DNA of 64,000 bases from Okapia johnstoni (Eukaryota > Chordata > Mammalia > Artiodactyla > Giraffidae). Made by a program: the position numbers and the translations under genes. Shown here in pieces: positions 42,848-54,710 of this stretch. Where the stretch lies: NCBI GenBank assembly GCA_024291935.2, contig CM044314.1:29052001-29116000 (forward strand), written 5' to 3'. The notes beneath the pieces were generated by a model. It was not told where the DNA came from and did no database searches. It was given only the letters and a program-made list of their open reading frames with translations. Each line of letters starts with the position of its first letter. Positions within the stretch are counted from its first letter, which is position 1.

Positions 42848-45800
42848 TGAACTGGACTAGAAGCTATTTAAAAGACTTCTTCCAGTACCCCCAACTCAGT
42901 GACCTGGAGCCTCCAGCCAATGTCCTATGGGACACCAAATACTCTCCATCATCTGCTGATTCCTTTTGCTTAAATGAGTAACAACAACCTTGATGCTTCT
43001 TGTTGAAGGGCTCTATAGCGGGGCACCCCATCTTATTAAACTGTTAGAGCATACCAATGGTTATACTCTTTTTTATTTCCTTTGCCAAAGGCATCTCTTA
43101 CTAGGACAACAATAGCAAAACTGAACAGTGCTGTGACTTCATGCTCTGTCAGTAATGGTTTCAGACATGACCAGTCTCAAGGACCTGGTCAGTTTGTCTT
43201 TCCCAAAGCTACATTGTGGAAATAACATTCCTCTTCTGGCACATAAATGCCTTTTCATTCCTCCCTTTCGTAACCCGGTTTTCCCCTAACCACCAAGTAA
43301 TTGATGTGCAGTTGCCTCCCATGCGGTGTAGGACATTTGCACTCTCCTTCAATGTATTTCTGTGAGATTTGATATAGCTAATTAATTATTAGTAACCAGG
43401 CCTAGGACACTGGTGATTGGATTTGTCCAACAGTGAGTGATTAACAATGAACTCACTGAAACCTGCCAAATAATTTCCATTTTCCTAGACCCCTTTCAGA
43501 CCCTACATTTGGAGTGGAGCTGACCCTTAAACTCCTTGCTATGAAGTGATCACTGGATCTGAGCTTTTCTTGCTCACTGGCACAGAGGCAGTGCAGGGCC
43601 TCCTGTTCCCTTATGTCAGCATGCTGATCTACTGGTGCTGGGGAACTGGCAAATGTCTATCACAGATTTCAAATATTTCCATTTGAACTGATTCAGCAGG
43701 GACATATATACTCCATCATGGGAGAAGCAGTGGATTCTCCAGACTGAGGTTAATATGGTGAAAAAATATATTCAACATAATTATTTTCCCACAGTGTAAA
43801 CTGCAAGAAAGAGAGGCTAGACACTTCTATTTTGGTGGGCTAGGAGAGCTCTTAACCTGATGTGGAATCATGGATAAACATAAAAAAGGAGACAAAATAT
43901 TTTATGGGCACGGGTTAAACACAATATGGCCATGAGTCCAGTTTTCTCATTCTGTGCTCAGTTATACTTATTGTTCAGGAATAATTATCTATAGCATCTT
44001 TTTTCTTTAGCTCTTCAAATACCTTGGTTTAGACATTAAAGTGTATGATCACCCCATTTAAACAACACTTGAGAAGCACAGGTTGATGCCCAAATTTCCC
44101 AAAGTTGATTTTCAAAGTTGAGGAGAGTTTGGGTTAGCAGGATGGCTACCCAACAAACTAAATCCCACTTTTAATCATGCTTTTAATGGATATACTTAAA
44201 AAAAAATAACAGATTGAGAAGGACCAAATGCAGTTTTGGAAGCAGAAACATTCATATGTCATTATAAAGGGGAGTGATGGGAGCCTTGCAGTAAAGAAGA
44301 GAAAGGTCACCAAATATGTCAGGGGTGCTTTCTTTGGACACTCTCAATAGCTACTCTTTCGTGACTGTTTCTTAGTTATCTTGACTCTGTCTTTACACAG
44401 TATTAGTTGGACAACTTGCTTCTAACTTGATTCTAATTACTTTCTGCTGCAAGGAGATGGGAGCATAGCTGAAGAAAAAACCTCGTTTGATTCCTATGTG
44501 TGGTTGGGTCATACAATTGCTTCTCAATTGGTCATGTGGAGGATTTGGCATGTCTATACCAGAGAGAAGCTGCTTGAAAAGCTTTGCCTTTCATCCATCG
44601 ATCTGGCTAACAATATGTTATAACATGAGTCTCAATCAGTCATTTGTTTTTTCAATTTGTGCGTGAGAAGCTATGACTTAAACAACTAAAACAGCAGCAA
44701 TGGCACCAAAACAAGGTCAGTACTTGCATCCAAGTTGTTTGAATGACCACTGCCAGCTTATTTTTCTCCTGCTAAAATCCGGCCCCTGCACTTTGACATG
44801 TTAATTCCCTTCCTTCCCTGTTTGGCATATAAGCAAAGATGTAAAGTGACAACCCATCCACAGCAGCTGTGAGGAAACCCCCAGAGCCAGCGTGAGTCCT
44901 GATGGACACCAGTTGTCTGATGGTGGCTCTTTTACACATGTTAAAAAAGAAAAACCTGTACTTTTTTGTTTCAGTTAGTTTTATAGATGTTTCAAGCTGA
45001 GGCCTGCATTTTTCTGTGGTAAGCTCACCTTATCACTCTTAGGATTCCTCTGGAGGCTCACTAACCTGGGCCTCATTCATATTTTATGTGAGCTGAGCTG
45101 CATGGGCTTGGTGCTGCCATTTGTTCTTTCTTGCATGGAAGTAATTTGCTTTTCCCTTTCGGCAACCCTGAGTTTCAACAACTTGAAGCCGGCCTACAGA
45201 CTGAGAGAAGAGAAAATTGGCTTTATGGTTATCATATCACAGAGGTGTGCTATCTAAAAACTGAAGAGATACTAGTGTTGCTTTGAGTCCACACAGATGC
45301 CAAGTTTTGTGCACCATCGCTGTGGTTCTTGGGAATCCTTGGTAAATGGAATACTTTCCTAGGAGGTTGGATCTCACTGACAATGTTTGGATTTAAGTGC
45401 TAATTGTGTCAAAGTGAGACGCACTTTAAAAAGATGGCCAATTCCATTTCTATATTATGTAGTTTTCAACATCTGTCTTCATTATTCTTCTAATATGTGT
45501 AGGTATTCTGAATACACTTGACAATTTCTGTGGACTGACTCAGAATATAGGAAGTTTGGATAAATAATAGTAATAAAAAAAATCTGTGAAAGTTTCCCCT
45601 TTTTTTGTTCTCTGCTCTTTCGGTAAACAAATGCCTAAAAAAAAGTTAGACCATTATCTATATGGCTTGGTTCAGGGTAACAGAAAAGTTGCCCTGAATT
45701 AAACGTTTCTGTCCTATTGGCCTACTGGGACACTTAAAAATCCCAACCTTTAGACCACACACTCTTAATTGTGGCATGTGGGTTTCTAGGAGTTGAAATT

Positions 45801-46252
45801 AAAAAACCCACAGAAGGTTATTTACCAGTTCCAACTTCTAAGTGTGTCCTTCTCTCCTCCAGACTCAGGTTTTTTGGCCAAAAATGGTGACAATTGGGTT
45901 AAGACTTTAAAGGCTTTTATCTAAATACTAATCTTGGTGATGGTGGGGAGGGGTGGGGGGTCAACAGTGCACGATGCTGCCAGCAGCCCTGATGGCCTTA
46001 TTGGGAACTCACGTATTGGCTAACGCAGTCACCTAGGAAGGCTGTGTGGAGGACAATAAAAGGAAGAGGCAAAGGGGTAAGGAGAAGGCCCTGGTTGTCT
46101 GGTCACGTGACTTCCCTTATGTAGTCCTAAAGGAGTGTGGATAAGGTTCATGACAGTATGCCCCTGAGAAACCCAAGTGACTTTATCCATTCTTTTAAAT
46201 TTATTTACTTTAAAGAATAAGAAGAAAATTTATATTTAATTTTTAACAGCTT
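42848..46252. other. 3.4-kb stretch with no recognised repeat or gene
   Basis: No SINE, LINE, LTR or MIR motif recognised and no frame long enough to list. G-runs at 45941-45960 could form a weak quadruplex. 'taattaatta' at 43379-43388 is an AT-rich palindrome. The gap in repeats is the longest in the window and could mark constrained non-coding DNA or simply old unrecognised repeats. Confidence 0.4.
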
Positions 46253-46449
46253 TGCATGCTAAGACTTCAATTGTGTCCAGCTCTGCGACCCTGCAGCCCT
46301 ATGATAGCCTGCCAGTCTCCTCTGTCCATGGGATTCTCCAAGCAGCATTTCTGGAGTGGGTTGCCATGCCCTTCTCCTGATCCCAGGGATCAAACCCTCA
46401 TCTCTTGTCTCCTGCATTAGCAAGCGGTTTCTTGGCCACTAGTGCCTCC
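46253..46449 (-). mobile_element. Diverged Bov-tA SINE
   Basis: 'catgctaagacttcaattgtgtccagctctgcgacc', 'ccatgggattctccaagcagcatttctggagtgggttgcc', '...cagggatcaaaccctcatc...cctgcattagcaagcggtttcttggcc'. It is more mutated than the other Bov-tA copies, so probably older. Confidence 0.82.
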
Positions 46450-46544
46450 TATCAAGATAGAGGTCACATATCATATCATCTATCCATTTTAAGTGCGCCA
46501 TTGAATGGCTTAGTGTATTCTCAGGGATATGCTACCTTCACTGA

Positions 46545-46735
46545 GGTTTTGGCTTGCCTTGCCTTCTTGTCTTCTCCCTGTGCAATGCTCTTGCTCCAGA
46601 TAGGGGTTCATTACCTTCTTGTCATTCAAGTCTTTGCTTAGAGGTCACTTCTAAGGAGCTTTCCCTTCAGCTAAAATAGCATCCCTGTTCCGTCTTTCCT
46701 CTCCTCCCAGCTTTAGCGTCTCCACAGCCCTAGCG
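46545..46735 (+). repeat. L2 LINE fossil
   Basis: 'ttggcttgccttgccttcttg...tgcaatgctcttgctccagat...catt caagtctttgcttagaggtcacttctaaggagctttccctt' follows the L2 3' region order. Strongly diverged. Confidence 0.55.
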
Positions 46736-46854
46736 ATGGCCTGTTTGGAGCCCTCTGACATTTTTTCTTTGGTTTGTGATCTGCAGTCCTTGGCTTTCCC
46801 GGGGCAGAACCTTCACCTTGTTCCTGCTGTCTCCTCAGTTCCTGGGCCTCAGCC

Positions 46855-47845
46855 TGGTTAGAATTAGGTTCTATATATAATGGTTTACATCTGTTAATCC
46901 CAAACTCCCAATTTATCCCTTCCCTTCCCATCCTCCCCCTTGGCAATCATAAGTCTGTAAGTCTGTTTCTACATCTATGAATCTGTTTCTATTTTGTAGA
47001 TAGGTTCATTTGTGCTATATTTTAGATTTCACATAGAAGTGATATCGTATGGCATTTGTCTTTCTCTTTCTGACATTTCACTTAGTATGATGATAATAAC
47101 CTCTAGTTGCATCTTTGTTGCTGCAAGTGGCATTGGAATGAAAGTGTTAGTTGCTCAGTCATGTCCAACTCTTTGCGACCCCATGGACTACTGTAGCCTG
47201 TCAGGCTCCTTAGTCCATGGAATTCTCCAGGCAAGAATGCTGGAGTGAGTTTCCATTCCCTTCTCCAGAGGATCTTCCTGACCCAGGGATCAAGCCTGGG
47301 TCTCCTGCACTGCAGGTGGATTCTTTACCATTTGAGCCACTTAGTAAAGGCTAACGGCGTTATTTCATTCTTTTTTATGGCTGAGTGATATTCCATTGTA
47401 TATCTATATATATGCAATAAGAAGCTGTGGAGCTTCTTTATCCATTTATCTGTCGATAGACATTTTGGTTGTTTGTTTCTATGATTTGGCTATTGTAAAT
47501 AGTGCTGCTTTGAACACTGGGGTGCATGCATCTTTTTGAACTGTAATTTTGTCAAGGTAGATGCCTAGGAGTAGGATTGCTGGATCATATGGTGATCCTA
47601 TTTTTAGTTTTTTGAGGACTCTCCATACTGTTTTCCACAGTGGCTATATCAATTTACATTCCCGTCAACAGTGTAGAAAGTTTCCCGTTCCTCTACACCC
47701 TCTCCAGAATTTATTATTTGTAGACTTTTTGATGTTGGCCATTCTGACCAGTGTGAGGTGGTACCTCATTGTACTTTTGACTTGCATTTCTCCAACAATT
47801 AGTGATGATGAGCATCTTTTCATGTGCCTATTGGCCAGGATGCAC
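46855..47845 (-). mobile_element. Ruminant L1 LINE, 3' part
   Basis: Reverse complement of a ruminant-type L1 3' end: 'tatataatggtttacatctgttaatcccaaactcccaatt' is the 3' UTR. It continues through 'atggctgagtgatattccattgtata', 'taggagtaggattgctggatcatatgg', 'ctccatactgttttccacagtggc' and 'ttctgaccagtgtgaggtggtacctcattg'. A Bov-tA interrupts it at 47139-47345. Non-coding. Confidence 0.85.
47139..47345 (-). mobile_element. Bov-tA SINE inside L1
   Basis: Minus copy: 'agtgttagttgctcagtcatgtccaactctttgcg', Bov-A body, and tRNA-like head '...caagcctgggtctcctgcactgcaggtggattctttaccatttgagccac'. L1 words 'agtggcatt' before and 'aacggcgtt' after appear to be the decayed target duplication. Confidence 0.93.
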
Positions 47846-49614
47846 CTTTCTAACTCTTGGGGTCTTTGACCCACATGGCAGAAGAAAGGGCAAAATAAAA
47901 ATTGTGCTTTGAATGTGCTGTTTGAGCTGGAGCTAAATTTGAGTAAAACTTTGTTTGTGAGTTTACAAACATACAATTAAGGCTCTTACAGTTATCTAAA
48001 TCCACTTTCTTGCCTTATAATTTTATGGTTAGAAGCATTACAGTTGTTTTTAGATTTTCATTATAACTTCAGTGGCCACAGACTGAACCAAATAGTGTTT
48101 ATTTGTGTAACAAATTATGCCCCTCAGCTAACTTTACTGTGTAATTTGCACTGGGTGTGCATTTCGCAAAAAAAAAAAAAAAGTATACATTGGTCTGAGG
48201 CTCCCCTCCTCCTTTTCTCTCTTCTTCCCCAAAGCAGCACTGACAACAGAAATTGGTAAATAAACTGCACATCTGAGCATTTCACGCATGTGTGTACTGC
48301 ACACAGGCCTCCAGATACACAAATTCGTAGAATGAGAATTATATAAAGATATCCAAACTCAAGTTCTGTTAACATTGGTGCTGGGTAACCTTGGGGAAGT
48401 CAGCTTACTTCACTGAGTTTTTATTCACTTTTAGCTCCAGCCCCAAAGCACATTTGATAAATAACAGAGATTTTGTGTATAACCAGAATAATTATCTGAG
48501 TTGCTATTGAGTTCGAAGAAGAAAGTTTCTGAAATTCCATTGCACATTGTGAGGTGCTTTCTAAATATATGATAGAGGTGACTAGAATGATAGAGAATGA
48601 GCACTTTCCATCACTGCAGGTTGAAATTTGTTTCAAGGTAAATTTTAAAAAAATTTGCATGTATGAAATTTGGGTCTCAGAATGAACAGGATTAGTTTAT
48701 TTCCATTTGTCCATTTGAGATCATTTATATGTGCCAGAACTGCTGTCCACCTGCTGATTGCATAGGGTCCTGACTAACAAAACTGGGGAGACTCATAATG
48801 GAGGTATGTCCCTTTTTGCATTTTTTTCAAGTTATTCTTAGCAATCAATAAATGTCTTTGGAGATCTCATTGCCTGCGGGCATCCAGTGATTTTTGTCCA
48901 CAGATGATTTTATCCTTAGATGTTACTTTTCCTTTGGTCTCACTTGTGACAAATGGTGAAATTGAGTGAGTGTTAAAGCTGAACTTATTAAAAAGGAATA
49001 GAAAACCCATGATATATTTAAGCAATTTGAATCAATTAGGCACTTGGGTGAGGGTCATGTTTCAGTTCAAAACAACACAGGAGGTCTAAATAAATTATTA
49101 GTTCCTTATAATAAGCCTAGTCTATTCTGGTAGGATGGACACTGCCCAGACCTTCCGGTGAGGGAAGGATGCCTCCCTGACCTGGGTTTCCTGATAAAAC
49201 TGGGAAGGTCCTGGGCAAACTGAGACCAGTGGGTCACATCAAGTGGGAGAAGCTGAGCATAAAGGAGTTAGAGAATAGGCAAAGGAGGTGATTGCAGAGA
49301 GTGACAAGTTTTATGCAGCAGTTCCTCAGGATGATGCATTTGGGGGTGGGAGAGTGTTAGGCTTCAGCGTGGGTAGTCTTCAGGAGGTTTCAGAGGAGAT
49401 TGCCCTCACACTCAGTGGTGATGGATGAGAAGGATGCAGACATGTGGGAGCTTGGGCTCATGTTCCAGGCAGTGGGGACTGCAAAAGCAGGGATCATGGG
49501 AGGGAAAAGATCTTAGCTTGATTGAGAAATAGAAAGACCAGGATGGAATATTCTGGAGAAAGGAGGGGAAGGATAAGGGCTTTGTGAGTATTGGTAAGGA
49601 ACTCAGATGATAAT
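47846..49614. other. No gene; possible MIR scrap
   Basis: A15 run at 48168-48182. 'gctgggtaaccttggggaagtcagcttacttcactgag' near 48381-48418 resembles a MIR core but is too short for a separate call. A stretch with purine-rich word use (49140-49600) shows no motif. Confidence 0.4.
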
Positions 49615-49785
49615 AATAATAATAATAGCTGATGTTATATTCTGGGCACTCACTTGTTCCATTGAATCAATTTTCATAGTCACCCATTTTACAGATAAGG
49701 ATACTGAGGCACAGGGATTTGAATAAGCAGAGCATCCCAAGTCACACAGCTTGCCAAGGTGGAGCCAAGATCCAAACCCCAACAG
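49615..49785 (-). repeat. MIR SINE fossil beside (AAT)n
   Basis: An (AAT)n run at 49609-49627 leads into reverse MIR: 'cattttacagataaggatactgaggcacaggg', 'caagtcacacagcttgccaaggtggagccaagatccaaacccc'. Confidence 0.78.
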
Positions 49786-50712
49786 ATATGCAGAACTTAT
49801 ACTTGGCACTACACTTAATGGAGGTAACCCTTTGGTCATTGGGAAGTTGTGTCCCTCCTTCCAAACTCTCCATGTCCACTGGTACCCAAAATCACCAGAG
49901 AGTAAGGACAGTCTCGTCATTTCGACACCCCTTCCCCCAGACAGCTGCAGTTTTTATTTGGCCAGTAGCAGACTCGGGAGGGGGCCTATACAGCTTTTGT
50001 GGATTTGATCCAGCACTGAACAGGGGCAGTTATGAGACGGCTTAGAAATCATCTCTCTGTGTGTAATCAGGTCACTTCACTGAGAAAACATTTTTGTTTC
50101 CGCTTCCTTCCTTCCCTGGGTCTTATCCAGGGAACAGTGTCTCTGACCTTCTAAGTCACAAAGGCCAGAGATAATGGGGCACAGCAGGTCGACACAGTCA
50201 AAAGAGGAGGAGGGTCTGTGGTTAGCACACACAAACACACACACACACACACACACACACGGAAACTGTTAGAATCACTAGCCAGGGAATTACACTGCAA
50301 ATAAGCTTAGAAAAATATGGCTACAAGATAGACAAAAACTCTCCTAGTTTGTAACTCTGTCTTGCAAAGTTCTCTCTTCTGCTCAGAGTAGGGAGAAGGA
50401 AGAACCTACTCTGCTCTGAGCGAGCGCCAAGTATCACGGAACACCTTCCTCTCTTTGGGTCCTTGGCTTGCATTCAGCGTGGACTTTGCGGTTTGGATTT
50501 ATTCTGATGGCCTCACCAGATGTGCAGACAGCATCAAGAGATGGGGTTTCACACTTTCTTTCCAGACTGTTTAAGTACGAGAGAGACCTTTTCCAGTAGA
50601 GGAAAAATCATGCCTTCTAATTAGATGGAACCAGAGATGAAGAATAAAAGCTACTTGGGAAATTCAAAAGATGAGGGAGTTTTTAATTTTAATTAATTTG
50701 TAATGTTTAATG
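49786..50712. other. No gene; contains a (CA)n microsatellite
   Basis: Overlapping short frames only (108 and 105 codons on opposite strands over the same bases). A (CA)n tract with one interruption spans 50226-50260 and is probably length-polymorphic. Confidence 0.5.
50226..50260. repeat. (CA)n microsatellite
   Basis: About 17 CA steps with a single AA interruption near the start. Confidence 0.95.
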
Positions 50713-50928
50713 GGGCTTCCCAGGTGGCACTAGTGGTAAGGAACCCGCCTGCCAATGCACAAGACTTAAGAGACGCGAGTTTGATCTCCGGGTTGGGAAG
50801 ATCCCCTGGAGAAGGAAATGGCAACCCACACCAGTATTCTTGCCTGGAGAATCCCATGGACAGAAGAGCTTTGAGAGCTATCGTCCATGGGGTTGCAGAG
50901 TTGGACACTACTGATGTGACTTAACATA
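50713..50928 (+). mobile_element. Bov-tA SINE
   Basis: 'ggggcttcccaggtggcactagtggtaaggaacccgcctgcc' head, 'tttgatctccgggttgggaagatcccctggag', Bov-A body, and tail 'gttggacactactgatgtgacttaac'. Confidence 0.93.
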
Positions 50929-51544
50929 CATAGAGATTTAACAAATTATTCAGGCCCCTAAACAATGACCCTGAAAGATATTTTTCAGCATCATCTTTTT
51001 TTTTCTTTGTCACAGTACACACAATGGCAGCTTCAGATTTGGGAAATAGGCAAAATATGCAGAATGCCATGTTTTGCTTTAAAACTTTCTCTACTATTTG
51101 GTTTTGACATTCAAATCTTTTTTCTTCTTGAATTCCTAACTTCCATCTGGCTTAATGTCTGTTCTTTGACAATTTACAATCCTGTTTAATTATAGCATGG
51201 CTCATGTGTCCTGAAGTGTTATGTTAATGACTAAAAAAATGCTGTTAATTAGTTCCCAGAGATAGATTTTGAGAAGAAAAGGAAGAGAGGATTTGGGGTT
51301 CAGGTGGGAAAGCTAGACTTCTTTCCTTGACCTTCTCACTGCCACAGGTGTACATCTCCCCAAGTTACTGTGGACGAGGATGCCTCCTTCACCCGGCAAT
51401 GCAGAGGTTACAGGAGGCTGGGCTCTCTCGCCCAGCTGGGAAGCTTCTCATCTTCGCTTCCCTCCTGTCCCTCCTGGACACTCCTGTTAGTGTCCCAGTC
51501 CATGCTGAGGTGCTGGTCCTTGCCATTCTGAGGAGCACCAACTC
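50929..51544. other. No gene or recognised repeat
   Basis: A 99-codon plus frame at 51327-51626 starts here but ends within a MIR and has no motif. Confidence 0.4.
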
Positions 51545-51693
51545 GGAGCTGATCTGTGTTCTGGTTCCCTCTTTGACCAGCTATGTGACCTTGGGCAAGT
51601 TACATAACCTCTCTGGGCCTCAGTAGTCTTTTAAAAAAAGGATATAATGACAGCCTCATAGAGTTGTTAGAATTAGCTCAAATATTATATGTA
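51545..51693 (+). repeat. MIR SINE fossil
   Basis: Clear MIR core: 'agctatgtgaccttgggcaagttacataacctctctgggcctcag', then 'ggatataatgacagcctcatagagttgtt'. It is one of the best-preserved MIRs here and is directly followed by a Bov-tA fragment. Confidence 0.85.
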
Positions 51694-51860
51694 ATGCAGG
51701 TTCTATCCCTGGGTCGGGAAGATCCCCTGGAGGAGGGCATGGCAATCCACTCCAGTATTCTTGCCTGGAGAATTCCATGGACAGAGGAGCCTGGTGGGCT
51801 ATAGTCCATGGGGTCACAGAACTGGACATGATTGAGGCGACTTAGCACAACACAGCACAT
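51694..51860 (+). mobile_element. Bov-tA SINE, 5'-truncated
   Basis: Starts inside the tRNA-like head ('atgcaggttctatccctgggtcgggaag'), then the Bov-A body and the tail '...gaactggacatgattgaggcgacttagcacaacacagca'. It lies immediately after a MIR. Confidence 0.9.
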
Positions 51861-52328
51861 TGTATGCTAAAGGCAGGCATCTGATGTTTTTGATTATTAT
51901 TATCATTTTAAATCTAGAGCTTTGGGTCAAAGTCAGACATCAAGGAAATCAAGGCACCAGGGCATGTGTCTGGGATTTACTGGGGATGGGATGTTGCTGG
52001 TTGTGCCGGAGGGGATGAGTGTGCGCTGGCCCCACTGGGCACTCCCCTCCTTCGCTCTGTGTTGGCATGTGCCGGCTGTGCTCCCAATCAGACGCTATTA
52101 GGCTTTTTAGTTCTCTGTCAAAGAACACACCTAGTTTTGGTGTATGTTCAGCCTGAGGCAAGTCTTGAAACAAGTCTGAAACATCCCTGGTAAAAGGGCA
52201 CTGGAGTCCGAAGTAAACAAAAGGGACTCTAGTCCCTTTTACTGGGTCCCCTTGGGTGAGGCATTTCAGAACTCAGGATCCTTGGGTATCAAGTTTACCT
52301 CCTCCCTGATGTCTCACATGGTTTCAGA
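51861..52328. other. No gene or recognised repeat
   Basis: GC-richer patch at 51990-52090. Its frames on the two strands overlap and have no motif. Confidence 0.4.
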
Positions 52329-52632
52329 AAGTGAAAGTGAAAGTCTCTCAGTCGTGTCCGACTCTTTGAGAAACCATGGACTATACAGTTCATGGAATTC
52401 TCCAGCCCAGAATATTGGAGTGGGTAGCCTTTCCCTTCTCCAGGGTATCTTCCCAACCCAGGTCTCATGCATTGCAGGCGGATTCTTCACCAGCTGAGCC
52501 ACAAGGGAAGCCCAAGAATACTGGAGCGGGTAGCCTATCCCTTCTCCAGCGGATCTTCCAGACTCAGGAATTGAACTGGGGTCTCCTGCCTTGCAGGCGG
52601 ATTCTTTACCAAGTGAGCTATCAGAGAAGCCC
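52329..52632 (-). mobile_element. Bov-tA SINE with duplicated head part
   Basis: Minus strand. A (aagtga)n-like tail and full Bov-tA reach 'gagccacaagggaagccc', then a second partial unit ('aagaatactggagcgggtagcc...gtgagctatcagagaagccc'). Target duplication 'cacatggtttcaga' (52315-52328) and 'cacgtggtttcaga' (52633-52646) has one difference, so the composite inserted as one unit. Confidence 0.92.
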
Positions 52633-52749
52633 CACGTGGTTTCAGAGGGGAAATTAAATAAGATAATGTGTGTATGAAACACTTTGCGAAGCCCCACGTG
52701 GTTTCAGAGGGGAAACTAAGTAAGATAATGTGTGTATGAAACACTTTGC
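52626..52749. repeat. 62-bp tandem duplication spanning the SINE edge
   Basis: Copies 52626-52687 and 52688-52749 differ at two bases. Each begins with the last few bases of the Bov-tA ('gaagcccc') followed by unique DNA ('acgtggtttcagagggg...'), so the duplication arose after the SINE inserted. Confidence 0.95.
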
Positions 52750-52919
52750 CTAGTCTAATAGTAACAGTTATAATAATGATAGTTTATTTTTCTTCCCACC
52801 AGCTAGTGCTCTTTTTTTTAGGTTAATATCCTTTTATTTTTTGTTTCTTTATTTTAGCATTTTGTTGTTGTTTGTTTGTTTAACCCAGATGCTTTGATCA
52901 AATGTCGATCATCCCACCA

Positions 52920-53045
52920 AATTATCTGTGTACCTTGAGCAAATAACCTTCCTTCATCCCTAAATTTTGTACTGTGGGATAAGGATAAATAGTAATGTCT
53001 TTTGTTAAGATAATTGTGATGATTAAGTGAATAAATTTATTATCA
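52920..53045 (+). repeat. MIR SINE fossil
   Basis: 'tatctgtgtaccttgagcaaataaccttcc...ctgtgggataaggataaatagtaat...attgtgatgattaagtgaataaa' in MIR order. Diverged. Confidence 0.7.
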
Positions 53046-53197
53046 GCATCCTATGTTGTGATATATTTGTTACAAATTAGTGAGTCAATATTGGTATATC
53101 CTCACTAGTTAAAATACATTATTTATTTAGATTTCTTTTTAGTTTTTTTTCCAAAGGGCCAAGGCCCAGCATTCTGATGTCCATTTGCTACCTTCCC

Positions 53198-53250
53198 AGA
53201 ATGGGGTCACAAAGAGTCAGACATGACTGAGCAACTAAGCACAGCACAGA
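53198..53250 (+). mobile_element. Bov-tA/BovB 3'-tail scrap
   Basis: Only the shared 3' tail remains: 'tggggtcacaaagagtcagacatgactgagcaactaagcacagcac'. Because this tail is common to Bov-tA, the parent element cannot be decided with certainty; the 'agcacagcac' ending favours Bov-tA. Confidence 0.85.
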
Positions 53251-53334
53251 ATCTTCTCTTAATGCTTTGCTTAAACTTATTAAATATTCAATTTTCCATT
53301 CCCTAGACTCCATATCTAATTTATACACAAAAAC

Positions 53335-53378
53335 TGCACGTGCACGCGCGCACACACACACACACACGCAAACACACT
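53335..53378. repeat. Alternating (GC/CA)n microsatellite
   Basis: TGCACGTGCA palindrome at its start, then CGCGCG and (CA)n. About 36 bp of strict purine-pyrimidine alternation. Confidence 0.93.
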
Positions 53379-53512
53379 CATTTGACTTTTCCCATAATCT
53401 TTAGGTAAGAGCTCCTTATAGCTATCCTAAAGACTAAGTACCCCAAAAATGTTTTCAGAGCAGTTGTTGGGTTAATGTAACATAAAACTGCTTTTGGTAG
53501 AAAATACCAGAC

Positions 53513-53725
53513 CAGGAGTCAGCCAACTTTTTATGTAAAAGGCCAGTTAGTAAATATTTTCAGCTTTATGGACCTTCAATGTTTGTTATAATAGCGACTC
53601 TATCGTCAACAGTGCAGGAAAAGATACAGAAATAAGCAGGTGTGGCTGTGTTCCAGTAAAACTTCGTGGGCAAAAACATTTGATGGGCTTGATTTGGTCT
53701 GGGAGTATAGTTCTGTTGACCTCTG
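53513..53725 (+). mobile_element. hAT-type non-autonomous DNA transposon
   Basis: Terminal 'caggagtcagccaacttttt' and 'agttctgttgacctctg' are decayed inverted ends of a well-known mammalian hAT-type element whose ends read CAGGGGTCGGCAAACT. Internal 'ggtgtggctgtgttccagtaaaactt' also matches. The 8-bp flanks 'taccagac' and 'caacagac' agree at six positions, as expected for an old hAT duplication. It has no transposase. Confidence 0.8.
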
Positions 53726-54594
53726 CAACAGACAAAAGAATGACAGTAATGGTGGCAAACCCAGATGTTGTGGCAAGTTATTAGGAAAGAACTTAGAGCA
53801 GATGAGGCTTGGGCCGCCTTCCCTTCCACCCTTTCCTGCCTGAATGTCCCGACCTGAGATGCCGGGAGAGATGGGTAAAGGCTCACACTCTGGAGCCCCA
53901 GAGCCAGCAGAGCCATTGACTGGCCTGGGGGTGTTTGGAGGATGGAAATTTACAAGTCGGCTGAGCTACGTCTCTCTGCCAAGAACTGATTCAGGGTTCA
54001 GGGATTAAGCCTCTGGAGTGGGGATTAAATTGGAATTTCACATGCACAGAACCTAGCGGCACCAGAGGCTGGGCTGAGTCTGGTACAGCATGCGCTGTTG
54101 GCTCCAAGGAGGTCCCCAACCCTATTGTAGACATAAAAGTAAAGAAAGAAATGAGGGGTCCCAGTTTTCTACTTTCAGCCTTGAGTTTTTAAAAAATCCT
54201 TCTACTGAATCTGAGATGAGAACATACTTTGGAAACAGCCAAGGAGCATGAAGGAATTTATTCCGGAAGCCAAGAGTGACTAAACTGCTGAGTGTTAAGT
54301 TCTCAGTAGGGATGCAGAGAAGCGTGGGCACAAAACTCACATTTCATCCCGGCAGCTTTGTTCTCCTGGCTCCATCGTGCTGCTTCCTGTGGGCCTGGAA
54401 AATAACCCCCCACCCCAACCCCAACAAGGAGCTCAACGTGCTTGTGTTGGCTGACAGGGTCTGTTTCAAAAGGCACGGTGTGTTACCCACGGTCATTTTG
54501 GTACCTCCTGTTGTTGTCAGTTATCTGGTAAGCAGTGCCCTTGGGAGAGCCCGGGAATGCAGAGGCTGAGGAAGGTGCCTCAGAGCCAGTGCAC
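53726..54594. other. No gene or recognised repeat
   Basis: C-runs at 54406-54422 ('cccccc', 'cccc', 'cccc'). The 97-codon frame at 54276-54569 has no motif. Confidence 0.4.
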
Positions 54595-54710
54595 CCTTTT
54601 GTTTTTCATATGGGGAACTTGAGACCCAGAAAGGGAGTGAACGCTCAGAGTCACACAGATAATAGTCCTCTGGGATCCTGGCCCAGTGGTCCACTCCCGA
54701 GGCAGAACTG
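54595..54710 (-). repeat. MIR SINE fossil, partial
   Basis: 'tatggggaacttgagacccagaaagggagtgaacgctcagagtcacacagataatag' follows reverse MIR. Confidence 0.65.

Noticed and set aside
45941..45960. Strong G-quadruplex
   Set aside because: Only three G-runs of four or more plus one GG pair; it fails the four-tract G3 rule that 57997-58036 meets.
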